Source: Herbidospora galbida
GTDB taxonomy: Bacteria > Actinomycetota > Actinomycetes > Streptosporangiales > Streptosporangiaceae
Direction of reading: 5' to 3'
Length of the DNA stretch: 64,000 nt
NCBI RefSeq assembly: GCF_005233835.1
Contig: NZ_SZQA01000009.1
Span: 1-64,000 of the forward strand
Below, piece by piece: positions 34,981-44,170 of this stretch (the stretch's first letter is position 1; the number at the start of each line of letters is the position of its first letter). The position numbers and the translations under genes were made by a program. The notes beneath the pieces are model-generated. The model saw nothing but the letters and a program-made list of their open reading frames with translations, was not told where the DNA came from and searched no databases.

Positions 34981-35833
34981 CCGGCTCGGGCTTGGCCTCG
35001 GGCGCCGGCGAGTGGTCGGGCGCGAGCCGGCTGAGCGTGATGGTGCCCCAGACGAGGATCGCGGTCGCGACGAGCGCCGGGACGACCTGGCCGACCCCGG
35101 CCGGCAGGGGTTCGCCGAGCAGGACGGTCCCGGCGGTGATCGAGGTGATGGGGTCGACGATCTGCACGGTCGCGTAGGCGATGCCGAAGTAGCCGACCTC
35201 GTAGGACTTCTGCAGCAGCACCACGGCCGCGATCAGCAGGAGGGGGATCGCGAAGGCGAACCAGTGCAGCAGGCCGCCCCACGCCCCGTCGAAGTTGGCG
35301 CCCACGACACGGACGAACGTCGACACGGTCGCGGTCACCGCCCCGGCGCCGATCGACATCCAGATGGCCTTGCCGGGCCCCGTGAAGAACCGCGCCGACA
35401 CGAAGCTCGCGGCGGCGATCAGGGCGACCACGAGGATCATCCCGACGCCCTCGCCGGTGGACATCGACGGTCGCACGTTGTGGGCCGGGACCAGCAGCAT
35501 CAGCCACAGCAGCCCGACCGCCACGGCCAGCGACCCCAGGTATTCGGCCCGCTTGGCCTTGCGCCCGTGCAGCCAGGCCGCGAGCGGCACCGCGAACACC
35601 AGCGTGGCGACGCTGATCGGCTGGACGATGATGAGCGGCGCGAAACTGAGCGCGACCGCGTGGAGACAGGCGCCGCTGAAACTGATGACCCCGCCGATCC
35701 ACCAGCGCGGCCGGCGGACCAGCCGTAGGGTGGCTCCCTGGGCGACCGCCTCGAACTGCTGGAGGGCCGCCCCCAGCGCGTATCCGAGCGCGCCCAGCAG
35801 GGCGATGGTGAACCCCAGCCAGGTCATGGGCAT
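34970..35833 (-). CDS. DMT/EamA-like multi-pass transporter
   Basis: The 287-residue protein has nine or ten hydrophobic segments, starting MTWLGFTIALLGALGYALG. It has the internal two-fold repeat typical of drug/metabolite transporters, with VDPITSITAGTVLLGEPL in the second half. It resembles the DMT-type proteins common in actinobacteria. The ATG may be 35833 or 35827. Its 3' end overlaps the monooxygenase gene by 11 bases. The substrate is unknown. Confidence 0.82.
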   Translation of the reverse strand: MPMTWLGFTIALLGALGYALGAALQQFEAVAQGATLRLVRRPRWWIGGVISFSGACLHAVALSFAPLIIVQPISVATLVFAVPLAAWLHGRKAKRAEYLGSLAVAVGLLWLMLLVPAHNVRPSMSTGEGVGMILVVALIAAASFVSARFFTGPGKAIWMSIGAGAVTATVSTFVRVVGANFDGAWGGLLHWFAFAIPLLLIAAVVLLQKSYEVGYFGIAYATVQIVDPITSITAGTVLLGEPLPAGVGQVVPALVATAILVWGTITLSRLAPDHSPAPEAKPEPVTV

Positions 35834-35872
35834 GCTCCGGAGAAGTCGAGGGTGTGGGTCACCCGATCCAGC

Positions 35873-37444
35873 TTAGGGACATTCACCTGTTCCCCGGGTC
35901 GAGTCTCCCATATCTACCAGAACGGCCATTGCGGCATTCCGCCCATTGAGGGCGATCACACTGCCCCCCGGATGCGTCGCCGCGCCGCACAGATAGACCC
36001 CTTCCACGGGGGTCCGAGGGGTCAGCCGCCGGTCCCACATCTGGTCCGGCCGCACCTCCCCCTGGAAGATGTGGCCCCCCGTGAGCCCGACGCGCGCCTC
36101 GATGTCGGGCGGCCCGAGCACCTCGTAATGGGCCAGGCAGTCGGCGAAGTCGGGGGCGTACCGGCTGATGAGGTCGATGAACTGGCGGGCCACCTCGTCG
36201 CGGCGCGCCTCCCAGCCGCCCTTCAGGGCGTAGGGGGCGTACTGCCCGAAGACGCTCATCAGGCCGTCCTGTACGTAGATCTCCCCGAACCCCACCGCCG
36301 GTTCGCCGGCCTGGCACCGTTCGAAGGCGCGCTGGGCCTCGTCGAGGCCGGTCGTCACGTCGACCACGCCATGGGCCATGAAGGTCTGGCCGGGGGCGGC
36401 CGTCCAGGAGGGCAGGCGGCGCAGGGCGGCGTTGAACTTGACCACGGGGCTGCGGACGTCCCATTCGGCGATCCGCAGCCGGTAGTCGTCCGGCGCGTCG
36501 ACCATGGTCATCAAGCGCTTGGGGTCGGCGTTGGAGACCACCCGGTCGGCGGCGATGAAGGTGCCGTCGTCGAGGCAGACCCCCTCACCCGGGAGCACCC
36601 GCGCCACCGGCACCCCGGCGGCCAGCACGGCCCCGGCCTCGCGGGCGGCGTCGGCGATGGCGAAGCTCACCATCCCCATGCCGCCCTTCACGTAGCCCCA
36701 GACCGCGCCGACGCCGTCGAGCTCGCCGATGAAGTGCATCAGCTTGACGGCGGCGGTGCCGGGGTCGCGCGGTCCGGCGTAGGTGCCGATGATCCCCTGG
36801 CCGAACAGGGCGTCCTTGAGGCGCTGGTCGGTGACGAAGTCGTCGATCACGTCCGCGATCGAGGCGTGGAAGAGGACGTCGGACATATAGGTGTCGCCGA
36901 GGATCTCGCCGAGCTCCTCGCGGGTGGGCGAGTCGCCCATCCAGGTGTCCCTGGCGCCCTTGCGGAGCTTGATCCGCATGCGGTCGAACAGGTCCTCGTA
37001 CGCGAAGTAGCCGTCGATCTCCTTCTGGGGCAGGCCGAGATCGCGCAGCCCCCGCAGGGTGCGGTCGTGGTCGAGCCACTGGGCGAAGGCGGTGCCGTCG
37101 TCGTAGGGGATCCAGAGCTGGGGGTCGGCGATCGTGAAATCGAGGCCCCGTCGTTTCAGGTCGAGTTCGCGGATGACCGTCTCGTCGAGGAGCCCGACGA
37201 CGTAGGCGCAGGGGCTCACGACGTACTGCTGATCTTCGAACGGGCGTTCCAGGGTGCACGCGCCGCCGAGCCGCTCCCGGGCCTCCAGCACCAGCACCCG
37301 CTTGCCCGCCCGTGCCAGGTAGGCGGCGCAGGTGAGGCCGTTGTGGCCGCCGCCGACCACGACCACGTCCCAGCGGCGACGCGCCAGGTCTTCCACGGGT
37401 TCGGGAAGGCCCACCCGGCCTAGCTGGACGGCGATCTCGTTCAT
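35873..37444 (-). CDS. NAD(P)/FAD oxidoreductase of the phytoene desaturase/PYROXD2 type
   Basis: The 523-residue protein has the FAD motif WDVVVVGGGHNGLTCAAYLA at about residues 25-44 and ARERLGGACTLERPFED. The C-terminal FAD segment is GVYLCGAATHPGGSVIALNG. This places it with carotenoid-desaturase-like oxidoreductases, the PYROXD2 branch, not with a carotenoid cluster, as no crt genes are near. A perfect palindrome stands just upstream. The substrate is unknown. Confidence 0.87.
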   Translation of the reverse strand: MNEIAVQLGRVGLPEPVEDLARRRWDVVVVGGGHNGLTCAAYLARAGKRVLVLEARERLGGACTLERPFEDQQYVVSPCAYVVGLLDETVIRELDLKRRGLDFTIADPQLWIPYDDGTAFAQWLDHDRTLRGLRDLGLPQKEIDGYFAYEDLFDRMRIKLRKGARDTWMGDSPTREELGEILGDTYMSDVLFHASIADVIDDFVTDQRLKDALFGQGIIGTYAGPRDPGTAAVKLMHFIGELDGVGAVWGYVKGGMGMVSFAIADAAREAGAVLAAGVPVARVLPGEGVCLDDGTFIAADRVVSNADPKRLMTMVDAPDDYRLRIAEWDVRSPVVKFNAALRRLPSWTAAPGQTFMAHGVVDVTTGLDEAQRAFERCQAGEPAVGFGEIYVQDGLMSVFGQYAPYALKGGWEARRDEVARQFIDLISRYAPDFADCLAHYEVLGPPDIEARVGLTGGHIFQGEVRPDQMWDRRLTPRTPVEGVYLCGAATHPGGSVIALNGRNAAMAVLVDMGDSTRGTGECP

Positions 37445-37454
37445 CCATCAACAC

Positions 37455-37472
37455 TGACTGGATAACCAGTCA
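37455..37472. promoter_or_regulatory. Palindrome TGACTGG-ATAA-CCAGTCA upstream of the oxidoreductase
   Basis: A perfect seven-base inverted repeat lies 10 bases upstream of the oxidoreductase start on the minus strand. Such sites usually bind TetR-type dimers. It differs in spacing from the site at 27246 and may serve another regulator. Confidence 0.5.
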
Positions 37473-37571
37473 AAGCGCAAGGCCCGCCCTTGGGTCTAGC
37501 ATCGGTGATTCCGGGGTTTTTCCTACGGGGTGCCCTGGAACGACCTACTCGTGCGGCGCGTTGGAGCGGGC

Positions 37572-39824
37572 GTGGCCTCTCTATCCCAGATGATCCGGCG
37601 TTTCCTGGAGAAGCCCGGCAGCGTCGACATCGCGCCTTTCGAGCGCACCGTCGCCGCCGCCGGGGCGCTCGCCGACCGCGCGCGCGACCTCTCTCTTGAG
37701 GAGTTGCGCGAGATGGCCGCGGCGAACGTCGGCTCGGCCGAGTTCTGCGCGGCGGTCCGGGAGGTCGCCGACCGCACCCTCGGTGAACGCCCGTTCGACG
37801 TGCAGCTCGTCGGCACGCTCGCCATGCTGTCGGGGAACGTCGTCGAGATGGCCACCGGCGAGGGCAAGACCCTCGCGGGCGCGCTCGCAGCCGCGGGATT
37901 CGCGCTGCGCGGCAAGTCGGTGCACGCCATCTCGGTCAACGACTACCTGGCCCGCCGCGACGCCGAGTGGATGGCGCCCTTCTACACGGCGATGAACCTC
38001 ACGGTCGGCTGGATCGCCGAGGCGTCCACGGCCGAGGAGCGCCGCGCCGCCTACGCGTGCGACATCACCTACGCCAACGTCAGCGAGATCGGCTTCGACC
38101 TGCTGCGCGACCGCCTGGCCACCGACCCCGAGGCGACCGTCCAGCCGGTCCCCCAGGTCGCCCTGGTCGACGAGGCCGACTCGGTGCTCGTCGACGAGGC
38201 CCGCGTGCCGCTCGTGCTGGCCGGCGCCACCGACGCGGGCGCGGCGGTCCCCGAGATGGCCGCGCTGGTCCGCCGCCTCTCGCGCGGTTACCACTTCGAG
38301 CTCGACGACGAGGGCCGCAACGTCTTCCTGACCGCCAAGGGCACCGACACCGTCGAGAGCGCCCTCGGCATCTCCCTGTACGACCACCCCGGCACCGTCA
38401 CCGAGGTCAACCTCGCCCTCCACGCCCACGCGCTGCTGGTCCGCGACGTCGACTACATCGTGCGCGACGGCCGGGTCCAGCTCGTGAACCCCTCGCGCGG
38501 CCGGGTCGCCCAGCTCCAGCGCTGGCCCGACGGCCTGCAGGCGGCGGTGGAGGCCAAAGAGAAGCTGGCCCCCTCCGACACCGGCGAGATCCTCGACTCG
38601 ATCACCATCCAGGGCCTGCTGACGCGCTACCCCGAGATCTGCGGCATGACCGGCACCGCCGTCGCCGTCGGCGAGAACCTGCGCGAGTTCTACCAGCTCA
38701 AGGTCGCCGTGATCGCGCCGAACCGGCCGTGCGTCCGGGAAGACGAGCCCGACCGCATCTACCCGTCGCTGATCGACAAGGAACTGGCCCTGGCCGACGA
38801 GATCGTCGCCCAGCACGCCACCGGCCGCCCGATCCTGATCGGCACGCTCGACGTGGCCGAGTCGGAGTCGCTGGCCAAGGAGCTGCGCTCGCGGGGGCTG
38901 GAGCCGGTCGTACTGAACGCCAAGAACGACGCCGAGGAGGCGGCCATCATCGCCCGCGCGGGCGAGCTGGGCGCGCTGACGGTGTCGACCCAGATGGCCG
39001 GACGCGGCACCGACATCCGCCTCGGCTCGCCGGAGGTCGCCGAGCTGGGCGGCCTGCTGGTCATCGGCACGGGCCGCCACCCGTCGAGCCGCCTCGACGA
39101 CCAGCTGCGCGGCCGGTCCGGCCGCCAGGGCGACCCCGGCCGGTCGGTGTTCTTCGTCAGCGGCGAAGACGACCTGCTCAAGGCCTACCTGCCGGAAGAG
39201 ACCCTGCCGAAGGCCGAGAAGGACGGCCGCATCCGCGACAAGCAGGCCGCCTACCTGGTCGGCCACGCCCAGCGGATCGCCGAGGGCGTCAACACCGAGA
39301 TCCACCGCAACACCTGGCGCTACACGCGCGTCCTGGAGGAGCAGCGCACCCGCCTGCTCGACCACCGCGACCGCATCCTGTACGGCGACGCGGGCGCCGA
39401 GGCCCTCCGTGACGCCCGTCCCGAGCGCTACCAGGAGCTGGTCGAACAGTCGTCGGAGGAGGCCGTCGCCGCGGCGGCCCGCCAGATCGTGCTGTTCCAC
39501 CTCGACCGCTGCTGGACCGACCACCTGGGCTACTTCGCCGACCTGCGCGAGGGCATCCACCTGCGGGCCCTGGGGCGGCTCAGCCCGATCGACGAGTTCA
39601 ACCGGGAGGCGCTCCCGGCGTACCGGAAACTCCTCGAGGAGATCGAGAAGCGCTCGACGGCGAGCTTCGACGCCCTCGACCTGTCGGCGCCCCTGGCCGA
39701 GCAGGGCATGAAGCGGCCCTCGGCGACGTGGACCTATCTGGTGTCGGAGAACCCGTTCGGCAGCGACTGGGACCGCGTGCTGCGACGCGTCTCCTCGGCG
39801 CTGCGCGGCCGCAAGAAAGGCTAG
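37572..39824 (+). CDS. secA2: Accessory secretion ATPase SecA2
   Basis: GTG 37572, with GGAG five bases before it, gives 750 residues; an upstream GTG at 37530 has no ribosome site. It has the SecA Walker A EMATGEGKT near residues 92-100, the DEAD-type VDEADSVLVDEA, TQMAGRGTDI in the second nucleotide fold, and RGRSGRQGDPG. It lacks the C-terminal zinc-binding tail of SecA1 and has the size of actinobacterial SecA2. It powers export of a subset of proteins through the SecYEG channel. No SecY2 or obvious client gene is adjacent. Confidence 0.92.
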   Translation: MASLSQMIRRFLEKPGSVDIAPFERTVAAAGALADRARDLSLEELREMAAANVGSAEFCAAVREVADRTLGERPFDVQLVGTLAMLSGNVVEMATGEGKTLAGALAAAGFALRGKSVHAISVNDYLARRDAEWMAPFYTAMNLTVGWIAEASTAEERRAAYACDITYANVSEIGFDLLRDRLATDPEATVQPVPQVALVDEADSVLVDEARVPLVLAGATDAGAAVPEMAALVRRLSRGYHFELDDEGRNVFLTAKGTDTVESALGISLYDHPGTVTEVNLALHAHALLVRDVDYIVRDGRVQLVNPSRGRVAQLQRWPDGLQAAVEAKEKLAPSDTGEILDSITIQGLLTRYPEICGMTGTAVAVGENLREFYQLKVAVIAPNRPCVREDEPDRIYPSLIDKELALADEIVAQHATGRPILIGTLDVAESESLAKELRSRGLEPVVLNAKNDAEEAAIIARAGELGALTVSTQMAGRGTDIRLGSPEVAELGGLLVIGTGRHPSSRLDDQLRGRSGRQGDPGRSVFFVSGEDDLLKAYLPEETLPKAEKDGRIRDKQAAYLVGHAQRIAEGVNTEIHRNTWRYTRVLEEQRTRLLDHRDRILYGDAGAEALRDARPERYQELVEQSSEEAVAAAARQIVLFHLDRCWTDHLGYFADLREGIHLRALGRLSPIDEFNREALPAYRKLLEEIEKRSTASFDALDLSAPLAEQGMKRPSATWTYLVSENPFGSDWDRVLRRVSSALRGRKKG

Positions 39825-39916
39825 CCCCGGCCGAACCCGGCGGAACGGCCACTGACCCGACTAGCGGCCCCGAGTGCCCGAAAAAGCGCGGAAAGGCTGA
39901 CGGGAGTGGTGGCGTG

Positions 39917-39949
39917 AAAAAGGCCCGGCCCTTGCGGGCCGGACCTTTT
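39917..39949. terminator. Bidirectional terminator between secA2 and the small secreted-peptide gene
   Basis: AAAAGGCCCGGCCC and GGGCCGGACCTTTT flank a TTGC loop, with one mismatch. The A-run and T-run make it usable from both convergent genes. Confidence 0.85.
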
Positions 39950-39965
39950 CATCGTTTTCGGGGAT

Positions 39966-40181
39966 TTACCGCCACGCGGTGAAATGCCACTTGTTGGGGA
40001 CCGAGTAGGTGCACGACGACACCTGCCACCCGGCCGCCTTCACGGCGGACCGCCAGTAATTGCAGTTACCCGAGTCGGGGTAACCGTAGTAGAACTTGCT
40101 TTCCGCGTGGGCGGTTCCCGACATGGAGAAAACCGCTCCGGCGATGGCGAGACCGACGAACGCCCTTTTCAGAACTTTCAT
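39966..40181 (-). CDS. Small secreted peptide with two cysteines
   Basis: The 71-residue product has a signal peptide (MKVLKRAFVGLAIAGAVFSM, cleavage at AHA near residue 26). The mature peptide of about 45 residues is rich in aromatic residues and has two cysteines, in GNCNYW and SSCTY, that could form one disulfide. GGAAAGG precedes the ATG. No family is recognised. Its strong terminator and independent position suggest a highly expressed extracellular peptide. Confidence 0.7.
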   Translation of the reverse strand: MKVLKRAFVGLAIAGAVFSMSGTAHAESKFYYGYPDSGNCNYWRSAVKAAGWQVSSCTYSVPNKWHFTAWR

Positions 40182-40361
40182 GGTGTTGCCTTTCCTGTGG
40201 CTGCGCGGGGAAATTGCCGCTACTCGGTCATCCTCAACCGGAGATCACCGGCACGCAAGGCCGGTAAGGGCGTGGAACGCGCCATTGGCAGAAATAGGCA
40301 AATCGCCGGAACATTTCGAGTGGCTCGAAAATTCAACGCGAATTCAGCGCCGTACACAGGA

Positions 40362-40396
40362 CGATCCGCGCCCCCTGGGAGACGGGGCGCGGATCG
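40362..40396. terminator. Strong hairpin downstream of the CHAP gene
   Basis: CGATCCGCGCCCC and GGGGCGCGGATCG form a perfect 13-base stem with a nine-base loop. It starts 23 bases past the CHAP gene stop. It lacks a T-run, so it may end transcription as an I-shaped actinobacterial hairpin or protect the mRNA end. Confidence 0.65.
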
Positions 40397-40419
40397 CCGG
40401 TTCGGGGCCCGCTTCTTCC

Positions 40420-41631
40420 TTATGCCCCGGTCTTCTCGTGCCTGCCCTTCCTCGCCTGGACGATCAGGAAGCGCAGGCCGACCGCGACCAGCGCGCAGGC
40501 CACCAGCCCGGAGGCGATGACCGGCACGGGCGTCTCCGGCCGCGGAGTCATGGTGTCGGCGGCCACGTGGCTCGCCGACGGGATGGCGATGGTCTTCGGC
40601 TTCGGCGCCGCCGACGGCAGCACCGCGACCTTCTTCTGGGGGGCCTTGTGCGGGACGGCCTTCTGCGCCGCGATGGGCGCCTCGTCGGGGGTGCAGGTGA
40701 CGTCCTGGACGCTCGACGGCTTGAAGGTGACCGGCGGCGCGTCGTCCGGACCGCTGCTCGAGTTGTACGCGCCGGACGAGAACGGCTCCGGGGCGCCCTT
40801 CTTGCCCAGGCCCTCACCCCACTTGGTGATGACGTAGTCGATGTCGATGTGGCCGGCGCCGCCGTTGCCCTCGACGGTCAGGCTGCCGTCGTTCCAGGAG
40901 CCGCCGGTGAGTTCGGCGAAGGTCTTGCCGTCGAGGTCGAGCATGACGCCGTCGCTCGACGGCCCGCCCGGTCCTCGGTCGCCGACGAAGAAGGGGGCCT
41001 TCTTGCCGTCGTGCATGACGTAACCTTCGGTGCCCATGGGCCAGCTCGGACTGGCCGCCAGTCCTTTCTGCATGGGCTTGCCCGACGCGGGGGCGCCGGT
41101 GTCTCCGTTGCGGCCCGAACCGTCGTCCCAGAAGTAGGACGCGGTGGTCGAGCCTTCGTACACGGGATGGACGACCAGGTCTGGCACGCCATACCCGGAG
41201 AAATCGGACGTGGACCGGGTCACCCGCTGGACCGAGCCGTTGAGGGCCTCGATCGTGGTGACCTTGCCGTCGGTGGTCTTCTCGACCACGCCGACCTGGC
41301 CGTGGTCCTTGAGGAAGGCGACCGCGCCGGGCTGGGGCTCGGAGGTCCAGGCGCCCTTCGACTTGAACCACTTGGCGTGGTCGGCGGAGGCGGCGAAGCT
41401 GCCGACCTGCTTCAGGACTCCGGCCGAGTGGCCGGCGTACGAGACGAACGTGTCGCACCAGGGGGCGGAGGCGAGGCCGGAGTCTTTGCCCTCGCCATAC
41501 CAGGCGCCGTACTTGCTCTGCGTGCCCGCCTGCGCGGTGTAGCCCAGCTCCTGCCGGGCCGCGTCGAGCAGCGAGTCTGTGATGGGGGAAATGGGGGAAT
41601 CTCCTTTGGTCACATCGAAGTAACCGGACAT
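40420..41631 (-). CDS. CHAP-domain protein with C-terminal membrane anchor
   Basis: From ATG 41631 the product is 403 residues. A CHAP amidase-like domain occupies about residues 20-140, with catalytic Cys in APWCDTFVSYAGHSAG and His in KDHGQVGVVEK. A middle domain and a Pro/Lys/Ala-rich linker follow, then a hydrophobic segment IASGLVACALVAVGLRFLIV and a basic tail. No N-terminal signal peptide is visible, which is odd for a wall hydrolase. It could be tail-anchored or exported by another route. A longer start at 41670 adds no signal. Confidence 0.8.
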   Translation of the reverse strand: MSGYFDVTKGDSPISPITDSLLDAARQELGYTAQAGTQSKYGAWYGEGKDSGLASAPWCDTFVSYAGHSAGVLKQVGSFAASADHAKWFKSKGAWTSEPQPGAVAFLKDHGQVGVVEKTTDGKVTTIEALNGSVQRVTRSTSDFSGYGVPDLVVHPVYEGSTTASYFWDDGSGRNGDTGAPASGKPMQKGLAASPSWPMGTEGYVMHDGKKAPFFVGDRGPGGPSSDGVMLDLDGKTFAELTGGSWNDGSLTVEGNGGAGHIDIDYVITKWGEGLGKKGAPEPFSSGAYNSSSGPDDAPPVTFKPSSVQDVTCTPDEAPIAAQKAVPHKAPQKKVAVLPSAAPKPKTIAIPSASHVAADTMTPRPETPVPVIASGLVACALVAVGLRFLIVQARKGRHEKTGA

Positions 41632-41739
41632 TAGGCCCCATTTACGACAGACCGTAAGAGAACACGACAAAACTTTGCCTTGGGTTTACTGATCGCCCTG
41701 GAAGGCAGAGGGGGTCCAGCCACAACGAAGGGACCTCCC

Positions 41740-42546
41740 ATGACGACCACGGAGACGGTCGGCGGCGCCGCCCGCAGGGCCGCACAGCACCCCCTGCTCG
41801 ACAAGCTGGCGAAGGTCGGATTCGCCGCCCGCGGCGTGCTTTACGCGCTGATCGGACTGGTCGCGCTGCAGATCGCCTTCGGCGGATCCGGCGGGGAAGA
41901 AGCCGACAAGTCAGGTGCGATCCACATGGTGGCCGCGCAGCCCTTCGGCTCGGTGCTGCTCTGGATCATGGCCGTCGGCCTGGCGGGCCTGGCCCTCTGG
42001 CAGATCGGCGAAGCCATCTGGGGCCGCCCGAAGCTGCGTGAGCGCGTCGAGTCGGTAGCCCGAGCGGTGGTGTACGTGACCCTGGTGGTCTCCATCACCA
42101 GCCTCCTGCTCAAGGGCAAGGAGGCGGCCAGCACCGACTCGCAGTCGCAGGACGCCACCCGCGCCCTGTTCGAACTCCCCGGCGGGCAGTTCCTGGTCGG
42201 CCTGTTCGCGCTCGGCCTCATGGCCCTCGGCGTGTACTGGATCCACGAGGGCTGGACCGAGAAGTTCATGCGCGACATGCACGTGACCGAGCCCAAGGCC
42301 CGGACCACGGTCGTCCGCCTCGGCAAGGCCGGCTACATCGCCCGCGGCGTCGTCGCCATCGCGGCCGGCGTCCTGGTCGGCCAGGCCGCCCTGACCTACG
42401 ACCCCGACAAGGCGGCCGGCATCGACGACGCCCTCAAGTCCCTGTCGGAGACCCCGATGGGCCCGTGGCTCCTCGCCGCGGTCGCGATCGGCCTGATCCT
42501 CTTCGCCGCCTACTGCTTCGCCGAGAGCCGCTGGCACCGCACCTGA
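41740..42546 (+). CDS. DUF1206 family membrane protein
   Basis: The 268-residue protein has six hydrophobic segments arranged as three pairs, each beginning with a G-x-x-A-R-G-V-like motif: VGFAARGVLYALIGLVAL, then VESVARAVVYVTLVV, then AGYIARGVVAIAAGVLV. Three such repeats define DUF1206. The family is common in actinobacteria and has no assigned function. It is divergent from the CHAP gene and convergent with the NCS2 permease gene. Confidence 0.88.
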   Translation: MTTTETVGGAARRAAQHPLLDKLAKVGFAARGVLYALIGLVALQIAFGGSGGEEADKSGAIHMVAAQPFGSVLLWIMAVGLAGLALWQIGEAIWGRPKLRERVESVARAVVYVTLVVSITSLLLKGKEAASTDSQSQDATRALFELPGGQFLVGLFALGLMALGVYWIHEGWTEKFMRDMHVTEPKARTTVVRLGKAGYIARGVVAIAAGVLVGQAALTYDPDKAAGIDDALKSLSETPMGPWLLAAVAIGLILFAAYCFAESRWHRT

Positions 42547-42561
42547 TCCAGGGCGGAAAAA

Positions 42562-42596
42562 GAGGGACCTCCCGACCGGCCGGCGGGAGGTCCCTC
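42562..42596. terminator. Terminator between DUF1206 and NCS2 permease genes
   Basis: GAGGGACCTCCC and GGGAGGTCCCTC form a perfect 12-base stem around an 11-base loop. It is preceded by a run of A residues (42557-42561), so it would work best for the convergent minus-strand transcript. Confidence 0.75.
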
Positions 42597-42619
42597 GCTC
42601 TGTGTCAGGCGCTCTGTGT

Positions 42620-44170
42620 TCAGGCCTCGACCGGAGACTCCTCCTTGGGTTCGTGGGCCGGCTCCGGGGTGCGGGCGCGCCAGAGGCCGAAGCCCGCCAG
42701 GACCAACGCGGCGAAGACGTAGCCCAGGGCTATCTGGCCGCCGACGTTCCAGCCGACCTTCTCCGCGTGGACCAGGCCGATGAACGACAGCAGCGCGCCG
42801 AACAGCGCGTACCCGGCCGCCCAGTAGAAGTTGCGGTCGATGATGAACGCCACGATCGCGCCGAGCACCAGTCCGGCCAGGATCGCGCCGCCGCCCAGCA
42901 GGACCGTGCCGTGGTAGACCGAGCCCGCCGCGGCGATCTGCTCGCTCGTGACGGCCACGCCCGAGGCCGCGATGACGTTGTTCATCTGGCCGGCCGCCCA
43001 GGCGGCGATGTTGGGGATGATGGCCATCACGACCGCGACCGCGTGGACGCGGGGCACCGCCTGGAAGGCCTGGGCGCCGATGAGCAGGCCGATGTAGAGC
43101 AGGATCGGCACGATCGCGGGCGTCGGGAGCAGGGTCGACAGGACGCTGAACAGGCCCAGGAAGCAGAACAGGGCGATCACCACGCCGCTGGCCATCGAGT
43201 AGCCGGCCCGGCCGCCGGCCTCCTTCCAGCCCGGGTGGCCGATGTAGACGGCGGGCGGGAACGGGGAGCCCAGGGCCGAGCCGACGACCGCGCCGGCGCC
43301 GTCGGCGAGCAGGACGGAGCGGAGGTTGTACTTGTCGCCCGCCACGGCGGCCGACTCGACGTTGGTCATGCCCTCGGTGAAGTTGTAGATGCCCAGCGGG
43401 ATGGCCGTCGCCAGCAGGGGCGCGACCTCGCTGAGTCCGCTGATCAGCAGGTCGATCTTCAACGTCGGCAGGCCGACCGCGATGTCGCTGATCGCCGCGC
43501 CGACGGCGGCGGGCTCCATGTAGCCGCCGATCCAGCCGATGGCCGAGCCGACCAGCAGGGCGGCCAGGCCGACCGGGATGTTGCCCGGCAGCTTCAGGTC
43601 GGTGAAGAAGCCGACCAGGATGATGACCAGCACCGGCAGCGCGATCCAGAGCGCCTCCCACATCTGGGCGGCCGGGCGCATCGAGATGAACGCGATCGAG
43701 ATGCCGGCCAGGGTGCCGAGCATGGCCGCCTGCGGGGTGTACTTCCTGATCACCGGGCCGACGAACGCGCCCAGCAGGACGATCAGGCCGATGATGAAGC
43801 ACCACGCCAGACCGGCCTGCCAGGCGGCGATCGGGTCGTTGGTGGCCAGGTACGTCGGCAACATGATCACGAACACGACGATGAACATGTGCGGGACCGA
43901 CGGACCGTACGGCATCGCGCAGACGTCGAGGCGGTTCTCCTTCTTCGCCAGCCGTCTGGCCAGGTAGGTGTAGTAGACGTTGCCGATCAGCAGCTGGATG
44001 CCGAGGGCCGGGAGGATCACGCCGTACACGTCGCCCTCGGCGATGTGCACCACGCCGACGCACAGGGCCGTGAGGGTCAGGACGTTGACCAGGACGTTGA
44101 AGCCCAGGCCGAAGAAGGCGTTGGTGTCGCCGGGCACCCACCAGGGCACCTTCACCGCGGGAGTGGTCAT
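42620..44170 (-). CDS. NCS2-type purine/pyrimidine permease
   Basis: The 516-residue protein has 12-14 hydrophobic segments. It opens with PWWVPGDTNAFFGLGFNVLVN and includes IPLGIYNFTEGMTNVESAA and GSPFPPAVYIGHPGWK. It fits the xanthine/uracil and AzgA-like NCS2 permeases. Its ATG shares a base with the stop of the upstream cysteine hydrolase gene (TGATG). The set with the hydrolase suggests uptake of a ring-opened or cyclic nitrogen compound. The substrate is inferred. Confidence 0.88.
   Translation of the reverse strand: MTTPAVKVPWWVPGDTNAFFGLGFNVLVNVLTLTALCVGVVHIAEGDVYGVILPALGIQLLIGNVYYTYLARRLAKKENRLDVCAMPYGPSVPHMFIVVFVIMLPTYLATNDPIAAWQAGLAWCFIIGLIVLLGAFVGPVIRKYTPQAAMLGTLAGISIAFISMRPAAQMWEALWIALPVLVIILVGFFTDLKLPGNIPVGLAALLVGSAIGWIGGYMEPAAVGAAISDIAVGLPTLKIDLLISGLSEVAPLLATAIPLGIYNFTEGMTNVESAAVAGDKYNLRSVLLADGAGAVVGSALGSPFPPAVYIGHPGWKEAGGRAGYSMASGVVIALFCFLGLFSVLSTLLPTPAIVPILLYIGLLIGAQAFQAVPRVHAVAVVMAIIPNIAAWAAGQMNNVIAASGVAVTSEQIAAAGSVYHGTVLLGGGAILAGLVLGAIVAFIIDRNFYWAAGYALFGALLSFIGLVHAEKVGWNVGGQIALGYVFAALVLAGFGLWRARTPEPAHEPKEESPVEA

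Noticed and set aside
35873-37444. Carotenoid biosynthesis gene (phytoene desaturase)
   Set aside because: Sequence is of the PYROXD2-like branch and no phytoene synthase, cyclase or prenyltransferase gene is nearby.
41632-41739. Cyclic-di-AMP (ydaO) riboswitch upstream of the CHAP gene
   Set aside because: The 108-base divergent spacer is too short to hold that riboswitch plus two promoters, and I see none of its conserved blocks.
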